This document shows, piece by piece, positions 25,141-35,929 of a stretch of 64,000 bases of DNA. Under the pieces are notes generated by a model. It saw only the letters and a program-made list of their open reading frames with translations. It did not search any database and had not been told where the DNA came from. A program made the position numbers and the translations under genes. The DNA is from Nocardia brevicatena NBRC 12119 (GTDB lineage Bacteria > Actinomycetota > Actinomycetes > Mycobacteriales > Mycobacteriaceae): assembly GCF_000308495.1 (NCBI RefSeq), contig NZ_BAFU01000023.1, positions 1 through 64,000 on the forward strand, in the 5' to 3' direction. Within the stretch, counting starts at the first letter, position 1. Every line of letters starts with the position of its first letter.

Positions 25141-25803
25141 TCACCAGTCCACGTGGATGCCGACCTCTCGGGCCAGGCTTCCCGCCAGCCCGAGCAGGTC
25201 GTCACCGCGCACCTGAGCGCCCTTCAACTCACGCACTCCGCGCACATCGACCAACCGGCAGTCCACGAACGTGGTGTTGTGCTCGATACTCGCCTGCGAG
25301 AACTGCGCCCCGGTCAGGTCGCATCCCTCGAACCGGGCACTGCGGAACCTCACCCGCTGGAAATCCGCGCCCGCGAGGTTGCAGCCGGTGAACACCACCT
25401 TCTGAAACTTGCTGCCCCGGAATGACACCAGATCGGCGCGGGTGTCATCGACCGCCACATCACGCAGCACGCCGTCGGTCAGGGAAAGCCCGGTCAGCCG
25501 CGACCCAACGATGGCCGATTCCAGGAACGACGTCTCGTCCGCACGCAGGTTCGACAGATCCGACGAATCGAACACGCAGTTGTCGAACGTGGTGCGACTG
25601 AGTTCGCCGACGATCCGCGCTCCGGAGAACTCGGATGCGATTACCGCGATCACATCACCCCCGCCGGCACCCGAGGCCCCACCGGTGTATCGGACGCCGC
25701 TCACCGTCAGTTCGTCCGCGAACACGTCTGCGGGCCCGGCGTCGCGAAGCGTACTCGCGACTTTCGGTCGCATCGGCGTGACCTGCATGCGTGTGACACC
25801 CAT
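25141..25803 (-). CDS. Pentapeptide-repeat protein
   Basis: 220 aa from ATG 25803, with AGGGGGAG 5 bp upstream. Tandem A(D/N)LxF-type pentapeptides run from about residue 55 to 190: FSGARIVGELSRTTFDNCVF, DSSDLSNLRADETSFL, FTGCNLAGADFQRV, FEGCDLTGAQFSQA. They would form a right-handed quadrilateral beta-helix. Some such proteins mimic DNA and protect gyrase; nothing here shows which role applies. Upstream lies the second copy of the lhr 5' end, in frame with this gene but separated by its own start and ribosome site. Confidence 0.85.
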   Translation of the reverse strand: MGVTRMQVTPMRPKVASTLRDAGPADVFADELTVSGVRYTGGASGAGGGDVIAVIASEFSGARIVGELSRTTFDNCVFDSSDLSNLRADETSFLESAIVGSRLTGLSLTDGVLRDVAVDDTRADLVSFRGSKFQKVVFTGCNLAGADFQRVRFRSARFEGCDLTGAQFSQASIEHNTTFVDCRLVDVRGVRELKGAQVRGDDLLGLAGSLAREVGIHVDW

Positions 25804-25899
25804 CGACTCCCCCTGTTCGTGACGTGGAATTGGTACCGAACCTAGCACGCCACCGGCTTCGCGCCGCGGTGAAATGCGTTGTACCGATTCGATTTCCCA

Positions 25900-26039
25900 C
25901 AGGGTGTGCTCGCCCGCGGCGATGGCGCGCCACGCGCCGACCTGGGCGGCCGTCGGCGCGGGGAAGGCGCCGTCGAACCATTCCTGGGTGGCGGGAGAGA
26001 ACACGGGCACGGATCCCGGTGTGCACCGAGGCACCGACA
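25900..26039. repeat. lhr 5'-end direct repeat, copy 2 (orphan)
   Basis: Second copy of 19325-19464. On the minus strand it still encodes PVFSPATQEWFDGAF to GEHTL and then diverges abruptly before the Walker A motif. It is a truncated lhr fragment lying 22 bp from the histidine phosphatase start. Confidence 0.9.
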
Positions 26040-26061
26040 ACCCGACGCGTACGCTGCCCTG

Positions 26062-26625
26062 GTGTCTGTGCGGAAATTGGATCTCATCTCTCATGGTGTC
26101 ACCGATGCGCTGCGAGCGGCCCGGTTCCCGGTCGACGAACCGTTGACCGAAGCGGGTCGGGCGGTCGTCGCGGATCAGGCGGACGATGCGGCGTACGACC
26201 CGTCGCGTCCGGATACGTGGATGCTCGCGGGCCCGGAACGTCGCACGATGGAAACCGCCGAACTGCTCGGTCTGGCCCCGATGCCGGAGCCGCGGTTGCG
26301 GGACCTGGACTCCGGCGACTGGGGCGGCCGGGACATGTCGGATCTGACACCCGCGGAGGCACACGGGTGGCTCACCGACCCCGGATACTGTGCACACGGC
26401 GGGGAGTCGGTACTCGAATTGCTCGACCGCGTACGGGATCTGATGGGCGAACTCGCCGCCACCGCGCCCCCGCGCACCGTCGCGGTGACCCATCCCGCCG
26501 TGATCCGCGCGGCGCTGGTGGTGACGCTGCAGGCGACTCCGGCGGCCTTCTGGCGGATCGATGTACCACCGGGCGGCCGAACCCGGCTGCACCACCGCGG
26601 CCTGTGGACGCTGCGGCTGAACTGA
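26062..26625 (+). CDS. Histidine phosphatase superfamily protein with SHG in place of RHG
   Basis: 187 aa from GTG 26062 (26068 is also possible). Phosphoglycerate-mutase-like fold: DLISHGVTDALR at the N-terminus, PERRTMETAELLG, the acid-containing LRDLDSGDWGGRDM, and VTHPAVIRAAL with the second catalytic His. The first motif is SHG where the family usually has RHG, so one phosphate-binding Arg is missing although the nucleophilic His remains. Phosphatase activity is uncertain. Its upstream region is the orphan lhr copy. Confidence 0.8.
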   Translation: MSVRKLDLISHGVTDALRAARFPVDEPLTEAGRAVVADQADDAAYDPSRPDTWMLAGPERRTMETAELLGLAPMPEPRLRDLDSGDWGGRDMSDLTPAEAHGWLTDPGYCAHGGESVLELLDRVRDLMGELAATAPPRTVAVTHPAVIRAALVVTLQATPAAFWRIDVPPGGRTRLHHRGLWTLRLN

Positions 26626-26667
26626 ACCGGCGCCGCCGCACGCGGACCGGGTACCGAACGCCGGAGC

Positions 26668-28374
26668 TCAGCGCAGGGGGACCGGTGTGCCCAGCGACAG
26701 CGGGAAATCCCGGACCCGGAGATGGTCGGGGACCGTCTGTTTCGGCACACCGAATACCAGATGGGTGGCGAAGGTTTCGCCGGGCTGCAGGGTCCGTGTT
26801 CCGGCGGCGGACGCGGCGCGCTGCGCGGTGGCGGTGATATCGGCCGTGTAGCGCGTACCCGCGGTGTCGTACAGCTCCTGCCCGAGCGGCAGGTAGGTGT
26901 GCGGTTCCGCGCCGATATTGGTGACGGTGAGGCTCACCACGACGAAATCGCCGTCCGCGCGTTCGATCCCCACGGTCTGCACCGCCGTTTCGGTGTTCGT
27001 CACCGTGAATTCGAGTTTGCCGTCCCGGATCGGGGTTCCCGGAGCCGCCGTTATCGGCTGCTGCGGATCACTCGCCCCGACCCGAACCATCATGCCGCCG
27101 GACCAGTCCACCAGCGCCGCCACGCATCCGCCGATCAGTACGAGCGGCACCACGACCAGTGTCAGAAGCAGCAGGACGGTCCGCAGCGGCCGGCGTTTGC
27201 GCCGCGGCCGCGGTGGGACGGCCGGACGGGGCCGTGGTGTCCGCCCACCGCCGAACACCACCCGGCGTTGTCCCGGTACGGCCGGGACCGGGCGGTACCC
27301 GGCAGGCGGTCCGGGGCGGTGCGCGGGGGCATAGGCGACCGGTTGGGCCCGTTCGGCGGGTCGCGCCGTCTCGAGCCGGGTATAGGCCATGGTCGGCGGA
27401 TACTCGGGAACGCGCAGATGTTCGGTGGGTGCGGAGAGCGGTCGCTGCTCGACATACGCTTCGGTGTAGGGGCGCGTCCCGGGTAGGGCCGATCCGGCGG
27501 GGACCGCGCCGGACCGGTCGGGTAGTTCGTATGCCCGGGTCGGTGCGGGGGAGCCCGCACCACCGGCCGATATCACCGCGGCGGCGGCGCGGGCCAGTTC
27601 ACCGGCGGTGCCGTACCGGGCCGCGAGGTCCTTCGCCATGGCACGCGCGATCACCCGGTCCAGTCCGGCCGGGACGGCGGGGTTGGCGGCGTGCGCGCTG
27701 GGCGGCCGGGTGGTGAGGTGCGCGTGCATCTGCCGGGCCGGGTCGATGTCCCCGAACGGACGGGCACCCGCGAGGCATTCGTAGAGGACACAGCCCAGCG
27801 AGTACACGTCCGAGCGGGCGTCGGTGCACCCAGTGAACCGCTCCGGTGCCATATACGCCCAGGTGCCGATGGCCGAACCGGCGGTGGTGAGGGCGGTGCT
27901 GTCGGAGCCGTGCGCGATACCGAAGTCGATCAGATACACGAACCCGTCGGGGCGGACGAGGATATTGGACGGTTTCACATCGCGGTGCACCAGCCCGGCC
28001 CGATGCGCGGTGTCCAGCGCGGCGGCCGTCTGCGCGACGATATCGACGGCCCGCGTCGACGGCAGCGGGCCGTCGCGGTGCAGCAGCCGTGCGAGGTCGG
28101 TGCCGTCGATGAACTCCATCTCGATGAACAGCCGGCCGTCGAGTTCACCGTGAGCCCGAATCGGCACGATATGCGGATCGTGCAGGCGGGCGGCGAGTTC
28201 GGCCTCCTTCTCGAACCGGGCGCGGTAGGTTTCGTCGCCGGCCAGTTCGGCGGGCAGCAGCTTCAGCGCGACCCGACGATCGCTCGCGGTGTCGACGGCC
28301 AGCCACACCTGGCCCATCCCGCCCTTACCGAGCAGGCGATCGAGCCGATACCGGCCCAAACGCTTCTCCGCCAT
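26668..28374 (-). CDS. Transmembrane Ser/Thr protein kinase with extracytoplasmic DUF4352-type domain
   Basis: 568 aa from ATG 28374 (AAGGAAAAG upstream). Kinase domain at about residues 8-270: LLGKGGMGQVW, ALKLLP with the catalytic Lys, HRDVKPSNIL, DFGIAHG and GTWAYMAPERF. A Pro-rich juxtamembrane linker follows, then a basic stop-transfer RRKRRPLR and a transmembrane helix (VLLLLTLVVVPLVLIGGCVAAL, about 410-432). The outer domain has beta-strands such as LEFTVTNTETAV and FVVVSLTVTNIG, the DUF4352 pattern. A receptor-like kinase of the Pkn type; ligand and targets unknown. Confidence 0.92.
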   Translation of the reverse strand: MAEKRLGRYRLDRLLGKGGMGQVWLAVDTASDRRVALKLLPAELAGDETYRARFEKEAELAARLHDPHIVPIRAHGELDGRLFIEMEFIDGTDLARLLHRDGPLPSTRAVDIVAQTAAALDTAHRAGLVHRDVKPSNILVRPDGFVYLIDFGIAHGSDSTALTTAGSAIGTWAYMAPERFTGCTDARSDVYSLGCVLYECLAGARPFGDIDPARQMHAHLTTRPPSAHAANPAVPAGLDRVIARAMAKDLAARYGTAGELARAAAAVISAGGAGSPAPTRAYELPDRSGAVPAGSALPGTRPYTEAYVEQRPLSAPTEHLRVPEYPPTMAYTRLETARPAERAQPVAYAPAHRPGPPAGYRPVPAVPGQRRVVFGGGRTPRPRPAVPPRPRRKRRPLRTVLLLLTLVVVPLVLIGGCVAALVDWSGGMMVRVGASDPQQPITAAPGTPIRDGKLEFTVTNTETAVQTVGIERADGDFVVVSLTVTNIGAEPHTYLPLGQELYDTAGTRYTADITATAQRAASAAGTRTLQPGETFATHLVFGVPKQTVPDHLRVRDFPLSLGTPVPLR

Positions 28375-28571
28375 GGCGGGCTTTTCCTTCCACATCACCG
28401 TCGACCCGTCCGGTGCTCTCGCGGCCGGTGGAGCGTACACCGACCCTATCCCCGGCCCCTGTCGCCGTACAGTGTGAGGTCCCCTACGGGAAACTACCCG
28501 TTCCGGGGCCCACGGCACGCGCGACCCGCACCCGGCCCGTCCCGCGCGGACCGCTGTGCGAAGGTGGGGAG

Positions 28572-28916
28572 GTGGAGCCGATCGAGATCAACGCGGGCAC
28601 CTGGTACCTGCGCGCCCTGCGCGCCGACGAGCGAATCGATGATCGGCCCGCGCTGGCGTCGGCCGGGATCACCGATCCCGGCTACGTGGCACGGCGCGGT
28701 GCCGAATGGGACGACGAAACTCATTTCTCCTGGGCGGTCTGCGAGCCGACCACCGCCGAGATGGTCGCCGAGATCGGCGTGACACCCGGTGACGACGCCA
28801 CCGCGGCGGTGGGCGGTTGGGCCCGCCCCGGCTATGAGGAAGCCCTGGAAGCGGGTTTGGTCGCGGTCCGCCGCTTCACCGAAGCGGCGTTGGGGCTGCG
28901 GCCGCAGGCCGGGTGA
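28572..28916 (+). CDS. Hypothetical protein
   Basis: 114 aa from GTG 28572 with GGGGAGG upstream; WYLRALRADERIDDRPAL, then TDPGYVARRGAEWDDE and HFSWAVCEPTTAEMVAEIGV. A small acidic alpha/beta protein; the N-terminal pattern faintly recalls GNAT acetyltransferase starts, but no acetyl-CoA motif is present. It is divergent from the kinase and its stop lies 4 bp before the 3' end of the convergent lipoprotein gene. Confidence 0.6.
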   Translation: MEPIEINAGTWYLRALRADERIDDRPALASAGITDPGYVARRGAEWDDETHFSWAVCEPTTAEMVAEIGVTPGDDATAAVGGWARPGYEEALEAGLVAVRRFTEAALGLRPQAG

Positions 28917-28920
28917 GCGT

Positions 28921-30162
28921 TCAGCGCATCACCCCCGTGTGGCCGGTGGAGTAGCGGCCGGGCTGCGGCCAGATGACCAGTCCGTGCGGTCCCTGCCCGA
29001 CCGGTATCCGCGCCAGCAGTTTCCATTCGGCGATATCGATGGCGTACACCTCGTTGTGATGTCGTCCCGCCACCCAGAACACCCGTCCGTCGGCGGAGAT
29101 ATTGCCCATGTCGGGACTGCCGCCGTCGGGCAGAAACCACTTGCGCACCAACTTTTTCTCGGCGAAGTCCCAGACGGAGATACTGCCCTCGTGCCGGTTG
29201 GTGATGAGCATCTGCTTCGAATCCCGGGTGACATACAGTCCGTGGGTGCCGTGGCCGGTGGGCACGAACCCGGTGTTGTCGAATGTCAGCGCGTCGAAGG
29301 TGTAGACACCGCCTGCTTCCATATCCGCGACGAAGAACGTCCGTCCGTCCGGCGACAGCTTGACGTCCTGCGGTTTGCCCGACGGGCCGGTGGGCAGATC
29401 GATGACCTTCAGCTGTTTACGTTCGGCCACGTCGAAAACCAGCATGCGGCCGATGAACTCGCAACTGGCCAGGGCGAGTCGGCCGTCGGCCGTGAAATCC
29501 ATATGGTCGATGCCGGCGCAGTCGGGCACGGGTAACGTATGCACCTTCTGCCAGCTGCGCGGATCGTAGAAGTCGAGGGATTTGTCCGCCTCGGCCACGA
29601 CGAGGGCGTATTCACCGTTCGGGGTGTAGTACATGTTGTACGGGTCCCGGACAGGGAACGACGCGCCGGGTTTCCCGGTCCGTGGGTCGATCGGCGTCAG
29701 GCTGCCGGCGCCGACGGGCATATCGTTGGTGACGTAGAGGGTTTGCAGGTCATAGGACGGCACCACATGCTGTGGTTCCTGCCCGCCCGAATGGAACGTG
29801 TCGATCACCCGGAAGGTGACGGGGTCGATCACCGACACCGAATCGGATTCGCTGTTGGGGACATACACCAGCTCCCGATGGCCGGTCACGGCCGGGCTCA
29901 GCTCGCGGTTCGCCGCGTACACGTCGTCCGGCCGCAGCGGTGGCGGCATCCCGGGCAGCAGGTGCTGCAGATGCAGGGGTGCGGTGGCCACCGTGGGTGA
30001 CCTGGTGTAGTTGTCGGCGGGATCGGTCGTACCGGCCTCGCTGTTGGCGCAGCCGGCCACGGCCGCGCAGACCGTGAGCGAGACGAGGATTCCGCGGGGT
30101 GTCGCCTTACGCCGGTTCACGCGCGTCGCCCGCGAATGTGTGTGGTGAAGACGAGTGGACAT
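28921..30162 (-). CDS. Beta-propeller (YncE/YVTN-type) lipoprotein
   Basis: 413 aa from ATG 30162. A signal peptide ends in the lipobox AVAGC (Cys about residue 39), predicting lipidation and surface anchoring. The rest is a seven-bladed-type propeller with repeated strands: LVYVPNSESDSVSVIDP, LQTLYVTNDM, FFVADMEAGGVYTFD, KQMLITNRHEGSISVWD, FWVAGRHHNEVYAID. The C-terminus WPQPGRYSTGHTGVMR is well defined. Such proteins are often extracytoplasmic binding or metal-handling proteins; substrate unknown. It follows lat in the same direction with 78 bp between. Confidence 0.82.
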   Translation of the reverse strand: MSTRLHHTHSRATRVNRRKATPRGILVSLTVCAAVAGCANSEAGTTDPADNYTRSPTVATAPLHLQHLLPGMPPPLRPDDVYAANRELSPAVTGHRELVYVPNSESDSVSVIDPVTFRVIDTFHSGGQEPQHVVPSYDLQTLYVTNDMPVGAGSLTPIDPRTGKPGASFPVRDPYNMYYTPNGEYALVVAEADKSLDFYDPRSWQKVHTLPVPDCAGIDHMDFTADGRLALASCEFIGRMLVFDVAERKQLKVIDLPTGPSGKPQDVKLSPDGRTFFVADMEAGGVYTFDALTFDNTGFVPTGHGTHGLYVTRDSKQMLITNRHEGSISVWDFAEKKLVRKWFLPDGGSPDMGNISADGRVFWVAGRHHNEVYAIDIAEWKLLARIPVGQGPHGLVIWPQPGRYSTGHTGVMR

Positions 30163-30217
30163 GGTTGCGAAGCCTATGCGCCGTCCGCGGGCGCATCGGG
30201 CATCCGCGCCGCACCCC

Positions 30218-30244
30218 TTGACAATCATATGAAATAGGTATCAA
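30218..30244. promoter_or_regulatory. AT-rich imperfect palindrome before the lipoprotein gene
   Basis: TTGACA...TATCAA with an AT-rich interior (CATATGAAATAG), 56 bp upstream of the lipoprotein ATG and touching the lat stop codon. It may be a promoter or metal-regulator site; weakly supported. Confidence 0.3.
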
Positions 30245-31608
30245 CACAGGTGGGACAGTGCCCGCTCCAGGGCGAACACGGCGGCGTCCAACTCGTCCGC
30301 CCGCACGGTCAACGGGGGGCGAAATCGGATTCCGCGCTCTCCGGTGCCCAGGAACAGCACCCGTTCGCGTTCCCGCAGTGCGGTGAGCACGGCGTCGCGG
30401 AAGTCGGGGTCGGGTAGCGTCACCGCGCACATGAGACCGCGTCCGCGCGGTTCGGTGACGGCCGGGTACCGGGCGGCGAGATCGTACAGCCGTTCCAGCA
30501 GATGGATGCCGAGCGCGCGGGCCCGTTCGATCAGGCCGTCGCGCTCGATCACTTCCAGGATGCGCCGGGCCCGCACCATATCGGCGAGATTGCCGCCCCA
30601 GGTGGAGTTGAGCCGGGAGGACACGGTGAACACATTGTCACCCACCTCGTCGACCCGGCCGCCGGCCATGATCCCGCACACCTGGGTTTTCTTCCCGAAG
30701 GCCACCACGTCCGGGGACAGGTCGAGTTGTCGATAGGCCCACGTGGTTCCGGTCATCCCCACCCCGGTCTGCACCTCGTCGAGCACGAACAGCGCGTCGT
30801 TGTCGTGACACAGCCGCTGCACGGCCTGCAGGAACTCCGGGCGCATATGTCGGTCGCCGCCTTCGCCCTGAATGGGTTCGGCCACGAAACAGGCGATTTC
30901 GTGCGGGCGCGCCGCGAAGGCGCGGGCGGCCTGGTCGAGGGCGCGCCGTTCGGCGGTCGCGAGATCGGGCTCCGCGCCGATATGCGGGGTTTCGATCCGT
31001 GGCCAGTCGAAGACCGGGAAACGCTCGGTCTTCACGGGATCGGTGTTGGTCAGCGACAGGGTGTAACCGGTGCGGCCGTGGAAGGCACCGGTCAGGTGCA
31101 GCACCGCGAAGTCGCGGTTACTGCCGGAAGGGGTTGCGCGGCCGTGTATTTCGTTGTGCCTGCTCTTCCAGTCGAAGGCGGTTTTGAGGGCGTTCTCTAC
31201 TGCGAGTCCACCACCGTCGATGAAGAACAGGTGTGGCAGCCGAGGATCGCCGAGGACACGCGCGAAGGACTGTACGAAACGTGCCATCTCGACGGTGTAG
31301 ACATCGGAGTTGCTCGGCTTGTTCAGTGCGGCGGCGGTGAGTTCGGCGCGGAAGCGGCCGTCGTCGGCCAGGGCGGGATGGTTCATACCGAGCGCGTTGG
31401 AGGCGAAGAAACCGAACATATCGAGGTAGACGGTTCCGTCGCGGGCGTCGACCAGGCGGCAGCCGCGTGAGGTGCGCAGGTCCAGTACGAGGTCGAAGCC
31501 GTCGGCGAGGATGCTCGCCGACAGGACCTCGTGTACGCGGATGGCGGGGATGACCGGGGCCGATATCGCGTCACCGCCCGCGCCGGGGTGCTCCAGTTCG
31601 ATGGTCAC
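30241..31608 (-). CDS. lat: L-lysine 6-transaminase
   Basis: 455 aa class III PLP aminotransferase (Rv3290c-like) that converts L-lysine and 2-oxoglutarate to 2-aminoadipate-6-semialdehyde (piperideine-6-carboxylate) and glutamate. Motifs: MFGFFASNALGMNHPAL, FIDGGGLAVENALK, GAFHGRTGYTLSLTNT, LFVLDEVQTGVGMTG, the PLP-lysine region VAFGKKTQVCG, and STWGGNLADM. GTG start. It lies 65 bp downstream of lrpA on the same strand and next to the divergent pcd gene, forming a lysine-to-aminoadipate module. Confidence 0.93.
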   Translation of the reverse strand: MTIELEHPGAGGDAISAPVIPAIRVHEVLSASILADGFDLVLDLRTSRGCRLVDARDGTVYLDMFGFFASNALGMNHPALADDGRFRAELTAAALNKPSNSDVYTVEMARFVQSFARVLGDPRLPHLFFIDGGGLAVENALKTAFDWKSRHNEIHGRATPSGSNRDFAVLHLTGAFHGRTGYTLSLTNTDPVKTERFPVFDWPRIETPHIGAEPDLATAERRALDQAARAFAARPHEIACFVAEPIQGEGGDRHMRPEFLQAVQRLCHDNDALFVLDEVQTGVGMTGTTWAYRQLDLSPDVVAFGKKTQVCGIMAGGRVDEVGDNVFTVSSRLNSTWGGNLADMVRARRILEVIERDGLIERARALGIHLLERLYDLAARYPAVTEPRGRGLMCAVTLPDPDFRDAVLTALRERERVLFLGTGERGIRFRPPLTVRADELDAAVFALERALSHLC

Positions 31609-31627
31609 ACCCCGAAGGGTACGAAAA

Positions 31628-31653
31628 ATTTAACGCCAACTCTATGGTTAAAT
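31628..31653. promoter_or_regulatory. Candidate LrpA operator upstream of lat
   Basis: ATTTAAC (12 bp) GTTAAAT, perfect 7-bp arms, in the AT-rich 65-bp gap between lrpA and the lat start codon. Spacing and AT content fit an Lrp/AsnC-type site. Direct control by the neighbouring LrpA is inference. Confidence 0.5.
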
Positions 31654-31673
31654 GAAGTTGTTACGGTATGAGT

Positions 31674-32126
31674 CTACTTCTCGTAGAATGTCTGCAAAAT
31701 AATCGTGCTTCGAGTTCGAACATTGGCCGTCGCCCGGATCTCCTGCAGCAGCTGTTCGAGGTGTCGCGGGGACGCCACCCGGACCAGCAGGACGTAACTC
31801 TCGTCGCCGGCCACCGAGTGGCACGCCTCGATACCGGGCAGATGCTGCAACAATGCGGGCGCGTCATCGGGTTGGGACGGGTCGAGAGGAGTGATGGCGA
31901 CGAATGCCGACAGCAGCTGACCCAATGCCTCCGGGTCGACCTTCGCGGAATAGCCGCGGATCACCCCGCGCGACTCCAGCCGGCGTACCCGGGACTGCAC
32001 GGCGGATACCGACAGGCTCGCCTTCTCGGCCAGATTCGACAGGGTCGCGCGTCCGTCCGCCATCAGTTCTCGGACCAGCAGCCGATCGATCTCGTCCAGG
32101 GCTGGTCTCGCCGGTGTTTCCGCCAC
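31674..32126 (-). CDS. lrpA: Lrp/AsnC-family transcriptional regulator
   Basis: 150 aa. N-terminal winged helix (LDEIDRLLVRELMADGRAT, LAEKASLSVSAVQSRVRRLESRGVI) and C-terminal RAM ligand-binding domain (GIEACHSVAGDESYVLLVRV). It corresponds to Rv3291c LrpA, which senses amino acids and controls lat in mycobacteria. It is divergent from pcd and upstream of lat, so it is placed to control both. Confidence 0.92.
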   Translation of the reverse strand: MAETPARPALDEIDRLLVRELMADGRATLSNLAEKASLSVSAVQSRVRRLESRGVIRGYSAKVDPEALGQLLSAFVAITPLDPSQPDDAPALLQHLPGIEACHSVAGDESYVLLVRVASPRHLEQLLQEIRATANVRTRSTIILQTFYEK

Positions 32127-32235
32127 CAGCGAAGGCTAACCCAGGCGCCCCGGTCCGTGAATACCCTTTCAATTGCCCACTCTTCGGCCGTGGCGGCTGT
32201 CCGCACACCGGCCGACCGATACCGTGGAGCGTCAG

Positions 32236-33768
<1,533 letters not shown>

Positions 33769-33984
33769 GGGTGTACCGCCGACGGCGTGGGCGCGGAGCC
33801 CGTGGCCACGGCGAGCATCGGGAACGTAGATCCGACCTAGAGGCCGCCACCGACCCCGCGCGGTCCCGGGCTCCTGCGAGTCCGAGCCCCGCTCACCCAC
33901 TCATCGGTCCCGAACCGATGCACTCCCACACCCACGCACCCTCCCCCATCCCACCGCACACTCCCCACCACACCCACCCCACAT

Positions 33985-34138
33985 GCCGAGTCTTACGAGG
34001 CCCACAAAGGGTTGCGGCCCGTCTCGCGTTTCGGCCCCCGAAGCGCATGTGCCGAAGGCACGAGTCTCGGGGGCCGAAACGCGAGACCCGCCAGGGCCGC
34101 AACCCCGCGCCGCCGCCAGGCGGCGCCAAAAGACACAG
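33985..34138 (-). repeat. Palindromic intergenic element, copy D
   Basis: Minus-strand orientation. The edge AGCTGTGTCTTTTGGCGCC directly abuts the accA3 stop codon and is shared with copy F. The leading hairpin is followed by core 34021-34087 with perfect 21-nt arms (inner GGCCCCC/GGGGGCC) and apical GTGCC-TTC-GGCAC. The tail CCCTTTGTGGGCCTCGTAAGAC matches B and C. It lies between convergent pcd and accA3. The 33769-33984 stretch beyond has no gene and is C-rich on plus (G-rich in element orientation). Confidence 0.9.
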
Positions 34139-35929
34139 CTACTTGATCTCGGCGAGTACCGTGCCCTGGGTGATGGCCGCACCGGCCTCCACGTTCAGCC
34201 CGGTGATCACCCCGGCCTTGTGCGCGTTGACCGGGTTTTCCATCTTCATGGCCTCGAGCACCACCACCAGGTCGCCGGCTTCCACGGTCTGGCCCTCGGA
34301 GACCGCGACCTTGACGACGGTGCCCTGCATCGGCGCGGTCACGGCGTCGCCCGAGGCGGCACCGCCGCCCGCGCCACCGCGCTTGCGCGGCTTCGGCTTC
34401 TTGTGGACAGCGCCGCCGGCATTGCCGGCGCCGCCGCCGATGCCGAACTGACCTGGCAGCGACACCTCGACCCGGCGCCCACCGACCTCGACGACCACGT
34501 TCTGGCGCGGCGTCTTCTCCTCGTCATCGATCGGCTCGCCGCCGGTGAACGGTTCGACGGTGTTGTTCCACTCGGTTTCGATCCACTTGGTGTAGACGTC
34601 GAACGATTCGCCGGTGCCCACGAACGCCGGGTCCTCGACAATCGCCCGGTGGAAAGGGATGACCGTGGCCAGGCCTTCCACTTGGTATTCGGCCAGCGCG
34701 CGCCGCGCCCGTTCCAGCGCCTGTGTCCGGTTCTCGCCGGTGACGATCAGCTTGGCCAGCATGGAGTCGAACTGGCCGCCGATCACGCTGCCGGCCACCA
34801 CGCCCGAGTCCACGCGCACGCCGGGGCCGGTCGGCTCCTTGTAGACGGTGATCGGGCCGGGAGCGGGCAGGAAGTTGCGACCCGCGTCCTCGCCGTTGAT
34901 ACGGAACTCGATGGAGTGGCCGCGCGGGGTCGGATCCTCGGTGAACTCCAGCTTCTCGCCGTTGGCGATGCGGAACTGCTGACGCACCAGGTCGATACCG
35001 GAGGTTTCCTCGGTGACCGGGTGTTCGACCTGCAGGCGGGTGTTCACCTCGAGGAACGAGACGGTATCGCCCTGAACCAGGTATTCCACCGTGCCGGCGC
35101 CGTAGTAGCCGGCCTCCTTGCAGATGGCCTTGGCCGATTCGTGGATGCGCCTGCGCTGATCGTCGGTGAGGAACGGCGCGGGGGCCTCCTCGACCAGCTT
35201 CTGGAAGCGGCGCTGCAGCGAGCAGTCGCGGGTGCCCACGACGATCACATTGCCGTGCTGGTCGGCAAGCACCTGGGCCTCGACGTGGCGGGCCTTGTCC
35301 AGGTACTGCTCGACGAAGCATTCTCCGCGTCCGAACGCCGCGGTGGCCTCGCGGGTGGCGGATTCGAACAGTTCGGGGATCTCTTCGATCGAATGCGCGA
35401 CCTTCATACCGCGCCCGCCGCCGCCGAACGCGGCCTTGATCGCCACCGGCACGCCGTACTTCTTCGCGAATTCGATGACCTCGTCGGCATTGGCGACCGG
35501 GTCCTTGGTGCCCGCGGCCATCGGCGCGTTGGCGCGTTCGGCGATATGCCGGGCGGTGACCTTGTCGCCGAGGTCGCGGATGGCCTGCGGGGGCGGGCCG
35601 ATCCAGATCAGGCCGGCATCGAGCACGGCCTGGGCGAAGTCGGCGTTCTCGGACAGGAAGCCGTAGCCCGGGTGGATCGCGTCGGCACCCGACTTGGCGG
35701 CGGCGTCGAGGATCTTGTCGATCACCAGGTACGACTCCGCCGAGGTCTGCCCGCCGAGGGCGAAGGCCTCATCGGCGAGTTCGACGAAGGGCGCGTCGGC
35801 ATCGGGTTCGGCGTACACCGCGACACTCCCGAGACCGGCGTCCTTGGCCGCCCGGATGACACGCACGGCGATCTCGCCTCGGTTAGCTACGAGTACCTTC
35901 GTGATCCGAGCGTTGGCTTGGCTGGGCAC
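34139..35929 (-). CDS. accA3: Acyl-CoA carboxylase alpha chain (biotin carboxylase + biotin carboxyl carrier)
   Basis: 596 aa from GTG 35929, with a perfect AGGAGG 5 bp upstream. N-terminal biotin carboxylase: [32 protein letters not shown]-grasp loop [38 protein letters not shown] Gly/Ala/Lys linker (about residues 500-525) leads to a C-terminal biotinyl domain with the biotin-attachment site EAMKMENPV. It supplies the carboxylated biotin arm to beta subunits such as AccD5 for malonyl-/methylmalonyl-CoA, feeding fatty and mycolic acid synthesis. BirA at 42.3 kb would biotinylate it. Confidence 0.95.
   Translation of the reverse strand: MPSQANARITKVLVANRGEIAVRVIRAAKDAGLGSVAVYAEPDADAPFVELADEAFALGGQTSAESYLVIDKILDAAAKSGADAIHPGYGFLSENADFAQAVLDAGLIWIGPPPQAIRDLGDKVTARHIAERANAPMAAGTKDPVANADEVIEFAKKYGVPVAIKAAFGGGGRGMKVAHSIEEIPELFESATREATAAFGRGECFVEQYLDKARHVEAQVLADQHGNVIVVGTRDCSLQRRFQKLVEEAPAPFLTDDQRRRIHESAKAICKEAGYYGAGTVEYLVQGDTVSFLEVNTRLQVEHPVTEETSGIDLVRQQFRIANGEKLEFTEDPTPRGHSIEFRINGEDAGRNFLPAPGPITVYKEPTGPGVRVDSGVVAGSVIGGQFDSMLAKLIVTGENRTQALERARRALAEYQVEGLATVIPFHRAIVEDPAFVGTGESFDVYTKWIETEWNNTVEPFTGGEPIDDEEKTPRQNVVVEVGGRRVEVSLPGQFGIGGGAGNAGGAVHKKPKPRKRGGAGGGAASGDAVTAPMQGTVVKVAVSEGQTVEAGDLVVVLEAMKMENPVNAHKAGVITGLNVEAGAAITQGTVLAEIK

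Noticed and set aside
25879-26061. N-terminal extension of the histidine phosphatase and of the pentapeptide gene across the lhr duplicate.
   Set aside because: These extensions are just the open frames of the duplicated lhr fragment; both genes have their own starts closer to their conserved regions.
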